63,811 nucleotides of DNA from Suilimivivens sp964393865 (GTDB taxonomy: Bacteria; Bacillota; Clostridia; Lachnospirales; Lachnospiraceae), in contig CAYMUW010000016.1 in the NCBI GenBank assembly GCA_964393865.1, positions 1-63,811 on the forward strand, in the 5' to 3' direction. The notes beneath the pieces were generated by a model. It saw only the letters and a program-made list of their open reading frames with translations. It did not search any database and had not been told where the DNA came from. How positions within the stretch are numbered: the first letter of the stretch is position 1; every line of letters begins with the position of its first letter. Both the position numbers and the translations under genes were made by a program. This document shows positions 6,834 to 15,895 of the stretch, piece by piece.

Positions 6834-7796
6834 TTGATAGAAGCGGACAATCTGGTGAAAAGATACGGACAACATATGGCAGTGGATCATCTCAGCTTTC
6901 GGATTGAGGCCGGAAAAATATACGGCTTTCTGGGGCCTAACGGAGCAGGCAAAAGCACTACCATGAATATCATGACCGGTTACATAGCGCCGACGGAGGG
7001 GAGTGTAAAAATTAACGGTTATGACATTGTTAAGGATGCCGAAGCGGCAAAAGGGTGTGTTGGATATTTACCCGAAATACCTCCTCTTTATATGGATATG
7101 ACAGTAAAGGAATATTTGTACTTCGTGGCGGAACTGAAAAAGATACCCAAAAAGGACAGGAAAGAAAAGATTGCAGAAGTGATGGATATGACGATGATTG
7201 CCGGGATGGAAGGCAGATTAATCAAAAACCTGTCCAAAGGATATCGGCAGAGAGTGGGACTTGCCCAGGCAATATTGGGCGATCCGGCAGTTATCATTTT
7301 GGATGAGCCTACAGTAGGTTTGGACCCGAAGCAGATTATAGAAATTCGCGGGTTGATCCGCAAACTTGGTGAAAAGCATACGGTAATTTTAAGCTCTCAT
7401 ATTTTATCGGAGGTTCAGGCGGTTTGTGATGAGGTTATGATTATTTCCAGAGGACGGCTTGTAGCCTGTGACACTCCTGACGGACTCACGGGACTTATGA
7501 ACGGAAACAGCAGACTGGAGCTTACTGTTTTGGGTACAAAGGATCGTATGGAAAAGCTTTTGTTACAATTTCCGCAGGTAAAGGAAATACTTTGCGAGGA
7601 AAGCAGCGAAAGCGGATGCGTTAAAGTGATTTTGGAGACAGATCAAAGTATCGATATCCGTCAGGAGCTGTTTTATAAGCTGGCGGAAGCAAAGCTTCCG
7701 ATTATGGCTATGAATCGGCCGGAGCGGTCTCTTGAAGATGTTTTTCTTGAATTAACCGATGAAAAGGGGGTAGTGGACAATGAGAGCGATTTATAA
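6834..7796 (+). CDS. ABC transporter ATP-binding protein (GldA/CcmA-like)
   Basis: The 320-residue ATPase has Walker A GPNGAGKST at about residues 35-43, signature LSKGYRQRVGLAQAI, Walker B VIILDEPTVGLDP and the H-loop SSHILSE. A C-terminal extension of about 90 residues is typical of exporters paired with ABC-2 permeases. It starts at TTG 6834 behind GGGAGG. It overlaps the permease gene by 17 bp, so the two are translationally coupled. By analogy with Gld-type systems it powers a membrane complex whose substrate is unknown. Confidence 0.92.
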   Translation: MIEADNLVKRYGQHMAVDHLSFRIEAGKIYGFLGPNGAGKSTTMNIMTGYIAPTEGSVKINGYDIVKDAEAAKGCVGYLPEIPPLYMDMTVKEYLYFVAELKKIPKKDRKEKIAEVMDMTMIAGMEGRLIKNLSKGYRQRVGLAQAILGDPAVIILDEPTVGLDPKQIIEIRGLIRKLGEKHTVILSSHILSEVQAVCDEVMIISRGRLVACDTPDGLTGLMNGNSRLELTVLGTKDRMEKLLLQFPQVKEILCEESSESGCVKVILETDQSIDIRQELFYKLAEAKLPIMAMNRPERSLEDVFLELTDEKGVVDNESDL

Positions 7797-9888
7797 AAGA
7801 GAATTGGAATCTTATTTCCATTCCTTTATTGGCGCGTTGTTTATAGGGGCAACGCTTTTTCTGCTGGGAATTTATTTTTCGGTTTTTAATCTTTTCATGG
7901 GATATCCTTATATCGGATATGCATTGTCTTCTGTAGTTTTCCTGTTTTTAATCAGTGTTCCACTTTTGACCATGAGAATACTTGCCGATGAGAGAAAGCA
8001 AAAGACCGATCAGTTGATTTTGACAGCGCCCGTAAGCGTAAGCAAAATTGTAGCCGGGAAATTTTTGGCGCTGGTAACGATCTTTGGCATACCGGTAATA
8101 ATAATCAGTATTTATCCTGTTATTTTAAGCATTTTTGGCGAGATTGCCTTTGGGGAGAACTATTTGGCCATAGCAGGCTTTTTTCTGTATGGAGTTGCCT
8201 GCATTTCCATCGGGGTTTTTGTTTCGTCTTTAGTGGAAAGCCAGGTGATTGCGGCAGTTCTTACCTTTGGCATTTTATTTCTGGGATATGTCATGTCGGG
8301 TCTGTGCAATATGATATCATCCACCGGAAACTGGCTTACGAAGATACTTTCCGTATTTGACATGGTAGGGCGGTACGATAACCTTTTAAACGGCTCCTTA
8401 CAGGTGGGCAGTGTTGTATATTATCTCTCCGTAACAGTATTGTTTTTAATTTTTACGGTGCAATCCATACAGAAAAGGAGATACAGTGTTTCCGTTAAAA
8501 ATGCAGGTATCAGTGCTTATAGTGCGTCGGTAACGGTTATCAGCATTGTGCTTGCGGTGTTTGTGAATATCATTGTTGCACAGCTCCCCTCCAAATATAC
8601 GGTATTTGATGTTACCAGTCAGAAGCTGTATACCCTCACAGAGGAAACAAAAAGCTTTGTGGCGGATATTTCGGAGGATATCAATGTATATGTGCTGGCC
8701 AATGAAAGTCAGGCGGACATGGTTCTTGACACTATGTTGAAAAACTATGAGGAATTGAACTCTCATATCCAGGTGTCCTACGTGGACCCGGCGGTCAATC
8801 CCAAGTTTTTTACCAATTATACGGATTCCGTTGTTTCTTCAAACAGTGTAATTGTGGAAAGTGCTCAAAGAAGCAGAGTAATTGATTATGGAACGCTTTA
8901 CCAGACGGAATTTGATTACACCACCTATTCCTCCGTGGTCACAGGTTATGACGGCGAGGGGCAGATTACCAGCGCCATTGCCTATGTGGTCAGCGATGAT
9001 ATGCCCAGGCTTTATATATTGGAAGGGCACGGAGAGCTTGCTTTTGACACGGCCTTTGAGGAGGTGATTTCAAAAGCAAATATAGATTACCAGACAATCA
9101 ATCTGATGAATTATGATGAGGTCCCTGAGGATGCCGATTGTGTTGCTATTAATGCGCCTACGGAGGATTTATCATCGGATGATACGGACAAAATGTTAAG
9201 CTATATGGAAAAGGGAGGATCGGTGCTTTTGGTGTCCACCTATACCGGCAAAGCGCTAGAAAACTTTAACCGGCTTCTTGATTATTACGGAGTAGAGGTG
9301 ACAACAGGACTTATCATAGAAGAAGATCAGAATTATTATTATCAAAATCCGTTTTGGCTGCTGCCGGAAATCGGCTATGATGAGGTGACGGAAAAGGTAT
9401 ACGGAAACGGAAGCTATGTTTTTGTACCTTATGCCCAGGGGTTAAGCTATACGGAAAATGATGATGTGGAGGTATCTGTGTTGTTAGAGACCTCGGAGAA
9501 CTGTTTCGTCAGGGAGGATATTGAAAATGCGGTGGATTACACCAGACAGGAAGGGGATTTGGAGGGTCCGTTTAAAATAGGCCTTAAATGTGTAAAGCAG
9601 ACTTCGGAGGGCACTTCTACGGCGTTGATTTATTCCGGAGAAAATATTTTTACGCAGGAGGCGGACGAAATGGTTTCGGGAAGCAATCAAAAGCTGTTTT
9701 CCGGCACACTTGGAGCCTTTGCCGATTACACGGACAGTATCACAATCCCTGTAAAGAATTATGAGATCAGTTATTTGACCATATCTCAGAAAAGTCTGAT
9801 ACTGATAGCTTTTTCTACTGTTATTCTTATTCCGTTTATCTTTTTGATAGGGGGCTTTTTTGTCTGGTTTAACAGAAGAAAATTGTAA
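7780..9888 (+). CDS. GldF-GldG fusion: ABC-2 permease fused to a GldG-type domain
   Basis: The 702-residue protein is a fusion. Residues about 1-230 hold six hydrophobic segments of an ABC-2 permease (LADERKQKTDQLILTAPVSV loop), like GldF. After another TM near 245-265, residues about 270-670 form an extracytoplasmic GldG/IFT52-type domain (TSQKLYTLTEETKSFV, LYILEGHGELAFD, GGSVLLVSTYTG). A final TM lies near 675-695. The two parts are separate proteins in gliding Bacteroidetes. Here they are one, followed after 11 nt by a DUF4340 protein. The role in Firmicutes is not established. Confidence 0.88.
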   Translation: MRAIYKRELESYFHSFIGALFIGATLFLLGIYFSVFNLFMGYPYIGYALSSVVFLFLISVPLLTMRILADERKQKTDQLILTAPVSVSKIVAGKFLALVTIFGIPVIIISIYPVILSIFGEIAFGENYLAIAGFFLYGVACISIGVFVSSLVESQVIAAVLTFGILFLGYVMSGLCNMISSTGNWLTKILSVFDMVGRYDNLLNGSLQVGSVVYYLSVTVLFLIFTVQSIQKRRYSVSVKNAGISAYSASVTVISIVLAVFVNIIVAQLPSKYTVFDVTSQKLYTLTEETKSFVADISEDINVYVLANESQADMVLDTMLKNYEELNSHIQVSYVDPAVNPKFFTNYTDSVVSSNSVIVESAQRSRVIDYGTLYQTEFDYTTYSSVVTGYDGEGQITSAIAYVVSDDMPRLYILEGHGELAFDTAFEEVISKANIDYQTINLMNYDEVPEDADCVAINAPTEDLSSDDTDKMLSYMEKGGSVLLVSTYTGKALENFNRLLDYYGVEVTTGLIIEEDQNYYYQNPFWLLPEIGYDEVTEKVYGNGSYVFVPYAQGLSYTENDDVEVSVLLETSENCFVREDIENAVDYTRQEGDLEGPFKIGLKCVKQTSEGTSTALIYSGENIFTQEADEMVSGSNQKLFSGTLGAFADYTDSITIPVKNYEISYLTISQKSLILIAFSTVILIPFIFLIGGFFVWFNRRKL

Positions 9889-9899
9889 AGGAGTATGGT

Positions 9900-10445
9900 A
9901 TGAATCAAGCAAGAAAAACGAGATTAATCATTATGGTTCTCTGTCTGCTTCTGGTTGTGGCGGCATATTTTGCACTCAGCCGGAAGCAGGAGAATGAGGG
10001 AGAACCGGAACCTGAGGTTTACACTGTAATAAACATTGATACGGACAATGTGACGGAAATAGGGATTATAAACAGCAACGACACAACCAATCTGATTTTG
10101 AAAGAGGGTCAGTGGAAACTGTTGGAGGATGATACCATAGCAATAGACAGCACCAGTGTAGACAGCTACTTGAAAGCGGCCGGGAGCATTACCTCTGAAA
10201 TCATGATTGAGGATGTGGAGGATTTTGAGCAATATGGTTTGGAGGAACCGATTTTAAACATTACCCTTCAGTGGGACAGCAACATGTACAATTTAAAGGT
10301 TGGAGATTATAATTCCATGATTAGCGGCTACTACATCAGAGTAAATGATGCAAGCACGGTTTATACTGTCAGTTCATCGGTTTATTATTCATTAAATAAA
10401 TCGCTGGAGGACTTTGAGGCAATTGTGACAGAGGAAGAGGAATAA
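9900..10445 (+). CDS. Membrane-anchored DUF4340-type protein
   Basis: The 181-residue protein has one N-terminal TM anchor (about residues 10-26) and an extracytoplasmic beta-rich domain with DNVTEIGI and QWKLLEDDTIAIDSTSVDSY, the repeat style of DUF4340. This family regularly follows GldG-like proteins. AAAGGAG precedes the start, and the gene is third in the ABC operon. It is probably a surface-exposed accessory subunit of the transporter (inference). The acidic tail EEEE ends the protein. Confidence 0.82.
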   Translation: MNQARKTRLIIMVLCLLLVVAAYFALSRKQENEGEPEPEVYTVINIDTDNVTEIGIINSNDTTNLILKEGQWKLLEDDTIAIDSTSVDSYLKAAGSITSEIMIEDVEDFEQYGLEEPILNITLQWDSNMYNLKVGDYNSMISGYYIRVNDASTVYTVSSSVYYSLNKSLEDFEAIVTEEEE

Positions 10446-10492
10446 AGGGAAGTTTATAGTCAGTTTCTTTCACTTAGTCATGCTGTGTGGTG

Positions 10493-10521
10493 TTGACTTC
10501 CATGACTGTTTGTGTAAAAAT
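10493..10521 (+). promoter_or_regulatory. Possible promoter for the hydrogenase gene
   Basis: TTGACT at 10493-10498 is followed at 16-17 nt by the A/T-rich TAAAAAT. It lies in the 124-nt gap before the preferred hydrogenase start. The -10 match is weak. Confidence 0.3.
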
Positions 10522-10569
10522 ATACAAGAACAAATTTAAGTGTTGAGCACAGGGAGCACAGGTATCAGT

Positions 10570-12057
10570 ATGAGAGGAATTGACACCCAGGTACGCAAAA
10601 ACAGAAGACGTATATTTAAGGAAGCGGCCAATCTTGCATATAATTCTCAGAATTTGAAGGATGATGTGGAAGCGCTTCCCTATAAAATTGTAAACTATGA
10701 TGAATCCGAATATGACAGCATTTACCGGGAGCGGGCTATTGTCCGTGAACAAATCAGACTTGCTATGGGGCTTTCCTTAAGGCCTGAAAATGCACCTGTT
10801 CATGTGACGCAGGGTCTTGAGGAAAGCAACATTGATGAAAAATATTATGAACCGCCTTTGATGCAGGTTATTCCTTCTGCGTGCAATGCATGTCCGGAAA
10901 ACAGATATGAGGTAACGGATAAATGTATGGGCTGTGTGGCTCATCCCTGCAGGGAGGTTTGCCCCAAGGGGGCAATTTCCATGAAAAACGGACACTCCGT
11001 GATCGATCAGGAAAAGTGCATCAAGTGCGGAAAGTGTAAAGCGATCTGCCCTTATGATGCCATATCCCATCAGGTAAGGCCCTGTCTGGCACACTGCGGT
11101 GTGAATGCAATCAAAAGCGACAAAAAAGGACGGGCTTACATTGATACGGATTTGTGCGTATCCTGCGGACAGTGTATGGTCAGCTGCCCTTTTGGAGCTA
11201 TCGCAGATAAATCCCAGATTTTCCAGTTGATTCGCGCTCTGCAGTCGGGCAGAAAAATTATTGCCCAGGTTGCACCGGCTTTTGTGGGACAGTTTGGTAA
11301 GGACGCAACACCGGATAAGATCAAATCGGCGTTAAAGGACCTTGGCTTTTATGATGTATATGAGACCGCCATCGGGGCGGACATGGGCGCTATGGCGGAA
11401 GCGGAGCATTATGTGAAGGAAGTGGCTACTGGAAAGCTGCCTTTTCTGCTTACTTCCTGCTGTCCGTCATGGTCTGTGCTTGCGAAGAAATTTTTCCCGG
11501 AAACCATTGATAAAATTTCCAATGCACTGACTCCTATGGTAGCTACCGCCCGGAAGATTAAGGAGGATCATCCTGATGCCAGCGTGGTGTTTATAGGACC
11601 CTGTGCCTCCAAGAAGCTGGAGGCATCCAGAAGAACGGTTCGCTCTGATGTGGATTTTGTCATTACCTTTGAGGAATTGGCAGGAATGTTTGAAGCAAGA
11701 GGGCTTCTGCCGGAAGCCGTGGAGGCTCACGATCAGATGAACGATGCAACCGGTGCAGGAAGAGGCTATGGTGTGGCAGGCGGTGTGGCAAGTGCTATCG
11801 AGGAATGTATCTTGGAGTATTATCCTGATGTGGAGGTCAACATTGAGCATGCGGAAAGTCTCACGGAATGTAAGAAAATTCTGATGCTTGCCAAGGCAGG
11901 AAAGAAAAACGGATGTCTGATTGAAGGAATGGCATGTCCGGGCGGCTGTATTGCCGGAGCGGGTACCAATATTCCCATTCCTCAGGCAATGAAGGAAGTG
12001 GCAGGCTTTAAGAGTGCTGCAGACAGAAAAATTCCCGATATGGAACAGAACGATTGA
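10570..12057 (+). CDS. Monomeric [FeFe] hydrogenase
   Basis: This iron-only hydrogenase makes or uses H2 through an H-cluster. N-terminal iron-sulfur sites include CIKCGKCKAICP and CVSCGQCMVSCP, with additional Cys-rich motifs CNACPEN and CMGCVAHPCREVCP. The H-cluster motifs are TSCCPSW (L1), GPCASKK (L2) and EGMACPGGCIAGAG (L3). I chose ATG 10570 (MRGIDTQVRKNRRR); a TTG at 10540 would add 10 residues and neither has a strong ribosome-binding site. No HydB/HydC partner, PAS domain or maturase lies beside it, so a soluble ferredoxin-linked monomer in fermentative H2 metabolism is likely (inference). Confidence 0.92.
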   Translation: MRGIDTQVRKNRRRIFKEAANLAYNSQNLKDDVEALPYKIVNYDESEYDSIYRERAIVREQIRLAMGLSLRPENAPVHVTQGLEESNIDEKYYEPPLMQVIPSACNACPENRYEVTDKCMGCVAHPCREVCPKGAISMKNGHSVIDQEKCIKCGKCKAICPYDAISHQVRPCLAHCGVNAIKSDKKGRAYIDTDLCVSCGQCMVSCPFGAIADKSQIFQLIRALQSGRKIIAQVAPAFVGQFGKDATPDKIKSALKDLGFYDVYETAIGADMGAMAEAEHYVKEVATGKLPFLLTSCCPSWSVLAKKFFPETIDKISNALTPMVATARKIKEDHPDASVVFIGPCASKKLEASRRTVRSDVDFVITFEELAGMFEARGLLPEAVEAHDQMNDATGAGRGYGVAGGVASAIEECILEYYPDVEVNIEHAESLTECKKILMLAKAGKKNGCLIEGMACPGGCIAGAGTNIPIPQAMKEVAGFKSAADRKIPDMEQND

Positions 12058-12076
12058 GAGGAGAATAGAGTTTACA

Positions 12077-13540
12077 ATGACGAAAATCAGAACCAGATTT
12101 GCCCCAAGTCCTACAGGAAGGATGCATGTGGGAAATTTAAGAACAGCGCTTTATGCATACCTCATTGCCAAGCATGAGGGCGGGGATTTTATTCTCCGTA
12201 TTGAGGATACGGATCAGGAACGCTATGTGGAGGGCGCTGTAGATATTATTTACAGAACTCTTGAAAAGACAGGTCTTATCCATGATGAAGGACCGGATAA
12301 GGATGGGGGTGTAGGCCCCTATGTCCAGTCGGAACGCCAGCAGACGGGAATCTACCTGGAATACGCCAAAAAGCTGATTGAAAAGGGACAGGCATATTAT
12401 TGCTTTTGTGATAAGGAGCGTCTGGCCGGTCTTAAGACGCAGATCGTAGAGGGAAAGGAAATTACCGTTTATGACAAGCATTGTCTTTCCTTATCCAAAG
12501 AGGAAGTGGAGGAGAAGCTGAATGCGGGCATTCCCTACGTAATCAGACAGAACAATCCCACGGAAGGAACCACAACCTTCCATGATGAAATTTATGGAGA
12601 CATTACGGTGGATAATGCGGAGCTGGATGATATGATCCTGATTAAGTCCGACGGATATCCCACTTATAATTTTGCCAATGTGGTAGACGATCATTTGATG
12701 GGAATTACCCATGTGGTCAGGGGAAATGAGTATCTGTCATCATCTCCCAAGTATAACCGCTTATATGAGGCCTTTGGATGGGAGGTTCCCGTTTATGTTC
12801 ATTGTCCTCTTATTACGGATGAGGAGCATCACAAGCTCAGCAAGAGATGCGGACATTCCTCCTATGAGGATTTGATCGAACAGGGCTTTTTGACGGAGGC
12901 AGTGGTGAATTTTGTGGCGCTATTGGGGTGGAGTCCTACGGACAGCAATGAAGAAATCTTCACTCTGAAAGAATTGGCCGAGGCTTTTGATTATCACCAT
13001 ATGTCCAAATCCCCGGCGGTATTTGATTATACCAAATTAAAATGGATGAATGGGGAATATATGAAGGCCATGAAGGATGATAAATTCTTTGAGATGGCAG
13101 AGCCCTACATCAGACAGGTGATTACCAGGGATTTGGATCTTCATAAGATCGCAGCGATGGTGAAGACCAGAATAGAAATTTTCCCGGATATCTGTGAGCT
13201 GATTGATTTCATGCAGGAACTGCCGGAATACGATACGGCTATGTATGAACATAAGAAGATGAAAACCACTAGGGAATCTTCTTTGGAGGTTTTAAAAGAG
13301 CTTCTTCCTCTTCTGGAAAGCCAGGAGGATTACAGCAATGATGCGCTTTATCAGACGCTGATCTCTTATGTGGAGAAGAAGGGCTGCAAAAACGGTTATG
13401 TATTATGGCCGGTGAGAACTGCGGTGTCGGGAAAGCAGATGACCCCGGCAGGCGCTACCGAAATTATGGAGCTTCTCGGCAAGGAAGAGTCCTTAAACAG
13501 AATTAGAAAGGGCATTGAGCTTCTTGAAAGCGCCCAGTAA
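12077..13540 (+). CDS. gltX: Glutamyl-tRNA synthetase
   Basis: The class I aminoacyl-tRNA synthetase of 487 residues charges tRNA-Glu. The HIGH-type motif appears as FAPSPTGRMHVGN near residues 8-20 and the KMSKS-type motif as HHKLSKR near residue 253. The GxDxxPTYNFANVVDD region binds Glu. I chose ATG 12077, behind AGGAG, because the conserved protein begins MTKIRTRFAPSPTG; an upstream in-frame extension lies in the hydrogenase gene. I saw no T-box leader. Its end overlaps the helicase start by 26 bp. Confidence 0.96.
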   Translation: MTKIRTRFAPSPTGRMHVGNLRTALYAYLIAKHEGGDFILRIEDTDQERYVEGAVDIIYRTLEKTGLIHDEGPDKDGGVGPYVQSERQQTGIYLEYAKKLIEKGQAYYCFCDKERLAGLKTQIVEGKEITVYDKHCLSLSKEEVEEKLNAGIPYVIRQNNPTEGTTTFHDEIYGDITVDNAELDDMILIKSDGYPTYNFANVVDDHLMGITHVVRGNEYLSSSPKYNRLYEAFGWEVPVYVHCPLITDEEHHKLSKRCGHSSYEDLIEQGFLTEAVVNFVALLGWSPTDSNEEIFTLKELAEAFDYHHMSKSPAVFDYTKLKWMNGEYMKAMKDDKFFEMAEPYIRQVITRDLDLHKIAAMVKTRIEIFPDICELIDFMQELPEYDTAMYEHKKMKTTRESSLEVLKELLPLLESQEDYSNDALYQTLISYVEKKGCKNGYVLWPVRTAVSGKQMTPAGATEIMELLGKEESLNRIRKGIELLESAQ

Positions 13541-15392
13541 ATACCAGCAAAAAGCAATTACGCATCTGTCAGGACCGGCGGAAGTGATCGCCGGTCCCGG
13601 CAGTGGAAAAACAACAACCATCATTCAACGCATTCTGTATCTTGTTTATCAATGCGGGATTTCTCCCCGCAAAATCCTTGTAATAACCTATACAAAAGCC
13701 GCTGCAGAGGAAATGCAAAACCGTTATGGGAAAGCGGCTGCAGAATTTGTTCATTTGGACAGGGCTTCCCCGGAAAGTACAATAGCATATGAAAAGGTGA
13801 ATTTTGGAACCTTTCACAGTATCTGCTTTCATATACTGCGCAGTTCAAGTCCCAAGCAGCTTTCCTTAATCGGTGAAAGAGAGAAAAGGGAACTGGTGCA
13901 AACTCTCCTTCGCAATATGGGCATTGGCGGAAATCGTCTGTATGATACGGTATCGGCGGTTTTAAATGAAATCAGCTGTGAAAAGAACCTGCCGGAAAGA
14001 CGGAGCCAAAAGGAGTGTTCTGCGGTTGAGATAGCTGAAGGGGTGACATATGAGAAATACCTGAGAATCAGGGCAGGGTATGAGCAGTATCTGAAAGAAC
14101 AGGGAATGGTTGATTTTGATGATATGATTACGGAATGCCTGAAGCTTTTTATATCTCATCCTGAAGTGCTGGGAAGCTTCCAGCAGCAGTTTGAATATAT
14201 TCTTGCCGATGAGTTTCAGGACATTAATTTTCCCCAATATCAAATTTTAAAGCTTCTGGCGGCTCCGAAAAACAATCTTTTTGTGGTGGGAGACGACGAT
14301 CAGGCTATTTATGGCTTTCGGGGCGCTTCGCCCGGAATTATGCAGCAGTTTTTAGCCGACTATCCATTGGGAAAGAAAATCATGCTGACAGAAAACTATC
14401 GAAGCGGGGAGGCGATCGTTTCCCTTGCAGGAAAGGTTATCAGGCGTAATAAGGAACGTTTTGAAAAAGAGTTTCTTCCCATCAGGAAAGGAGGCAGTGT
14501 CCGGATTTTGTGTTTTGACGGAAGAAAGCAGGAGGAGGATACGCTTGTTGCGGGTCTGCGAAGGCTGAGCAGGGAGGAGCAGAAAGAGAGTGCGGTTATT
14601 TTGAGAACCAACCTGGCTGCCACACAATATGCGGAGCTTCTGACTATGTCCGGTATTGCGGTAAGAGGAAAATCGGAACGGAACGGGGATATGTTCCGAA
14701 GCTTTATTATGGAGGATATTTTAGCCTTTCTGTCCTTTATTTATCTGGGAAACAGGCGCCGTGATTTGATTGCATTTATGAATAAGCCAAACCGTTTTCT
14801 GTTCAGGGAAGCGCTTTCGGATGAAAAAGTTACTCTTTTTCAGTTGCAGCGGTACTATGGCAATAATCCTGAATTGCTGAGAAAAATGGAAAGCTTTTGG
14901 AACCGGCTGATGCTGGCGGGCAGGCTGCAGACCTTTCTGGCAATATCATTGTTTAGAAATGCATTGGGCTACAATGGCTATCTGTCGGAAAAAGCGGCAG
15001 ATACAAGGCAGGAGTCAGTGTACCTGCGGCAGGCGGATCAAATACAGGAGTGTTTAAAGGATTATGTACCCGGAACAGATTTGCAGCGGTTTGTGGCACA
15101 AAAGGAGAAAAGCCTTGGAGACAAAAGCTGCCGTCCGGCGTCTGAGGAGGGCGTTCATGTGCTTACCATGCATGGCGCCAAGGGACTGGAATTTGACAGG
15201 GTCTGGCTGCCGGATGTCAACGAGGGAATTGTGCCTGCTAAGAAATGCATTACGGAGGCCTCTCTGGAGGAAGAAAGAAGGCTCCTGTATGTTGCCATTA
15301 CAAGAGCCAGACATGAACTTACTATTTATTATACAAAAGAAAGGGGGAGAAAACTGTCTCCATATTTAGAAGGGCTTATTCTTCCTCAATAA
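13515..15392 (+). CDS. UvrD/PcrA-family (SF1A) DNA helicase
   Basis: The 625-residue helicase has Walker A AGPGSGKTTT (residues 26-35), motif II DEFQD, motif III GDDDQAIYGFRGA, motif IV LTENYRSG, motif V VLTMHGAKGLEFDRV and motif VI LLYVAITRAR. It is shorter than PcrA (about 730 residues) and lacks a long C-terminal tail. It starts at TTG 13515 inside the gltX 3' end (TTG 13524 is an alternative), so translation is probably coupled. The 3' end overlaps the convergent DUF1292 gene by 17 bp. It is an unwinding motor for repair or replication restart, but the specific pathway cannot be assigned. Confidence 0.92.
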   Translation: MSFLKAPSKYQQKAITHLSGPAEVIAGPGSGKTTTIIQRILYLVYQCGISPRKILVITYTKAAAEEMQNRYGKAAAEFVHLDRASPESTIAYEKVNFGTFHSICFHILRSSSPKQLSLIGEREKRELVQTLLRNMGIGGNRLYDTVSAVLNEISCEKNLPERRSQKECSAVEIAEGVTYEKYLRIRAGYEQYLKEQGMVDFDDMITECLKLFISHPEVLGSFQQQFEYILADEFQDINFPQYQILKLLAAPKNNLFVVGDDDQAIYGFRGASPGIMQQFLADYPLGKKIMLTENYRSGEAIVSLAGKVIRRNKERFEKEFLPIRKGGSVRILCFDGRKQEEDTLVAGLRRLSREEQKESAVILRTNLAATQYAELLTMSGIAVRGKSERNGDMFRSFIMEDILAFLSFIYLGNRRRDLIAFMNKPNRFLFREALSDEKVTLFQLQRYYGNNPELLRKMESFWNRLMLAGRLQTFLAISLFRNALGYNGYLSEKAADTRQESVYLRQADQIQECLKDYVPGTDLQRFVAQKEKSLGDKSCRPASEEGVHVLTMHGAKGLEFDRVWLPDVNEGIVPAKKCITEASLEEERRLLYVAITRARHELTIYYTKERGRKLSPYLEGLILPQ

Positions 15393-15726
15393 GCTCGTCA
15401 AATTCCACATTGTCCAGATATTCGTCAAAGGCGTCCGATACCATCTCGTATTCTTCGTCGTCCTCGATGTATTCCAAAACCGGTTCTTCGTTGGGATCTT
15501 TTTCATTTTCGAAGTAACGATAAAACCACACCATGCCGTCATGGTTTTCCCCATCCTCCTCAAGAGGGAGAAGAACAATATAATCCTTTTGATTTACCGT
15601 TAGAATAGTGACAATTGCACAGGTTACACTGGTTCCGTCCTCCAGCTCCAGGGTGACGGTCATTTCCTCATCCTGTTCTTCCTGCTGCCTGTTTAAGTTA
15701 TTTTGATCCATATCCTTTTTGCTCAT
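15376..15726 (-). CDS. DUF1292 domain protein
   Basis: The 116-residue, very acidic protein has the DUF1292 core TVTLELEDGTSVTCAIVTIL, then YIVLLPLEEDG and WFYRYFEN. A Glu/Asp-rich tail ends IEEE. AAAGGAGACG precedes the ATG at 15726. It converges on and overlaps the helicase by 17 bp. Family members are common beside Firmicutes translation genes and have no settled function. Confidence 0.9.
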   Translation of the reverse strand: MSKKDMDQNNLNRQQEEQDEEMTVTLELEDGTSVTCAIVTILTVNQKDYIVLLPLEEDGENHDGMVWFYRYFENEKDPNEEPVLEYIEDDEEYEMVSDAFDEYLDNVEFDELIEEE

Positions 15727-15895
15727 AAGCGTCTCCTTTTGGGGTGGAATAGTTGAATGCTTTTATATATTTTACTAGCATAAACGGTACTATGCAATAG
15801 CTGATCGGACAAGTTTTTTACACAGCCCCCGTTATTTGTGTTAGAATAAAAAACATAAAAGAGGAAAAAATTGTAATACCACATAAGGAGGACTA

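Noticed and set aside
12058..12076. T-box or riboswitch before gltX, or in the liv leader
   Set aside because: The gap before gltX is only 19 nt and the liv leader is under about 35 nt, too short for these elements. No T-box core sequence was seen.
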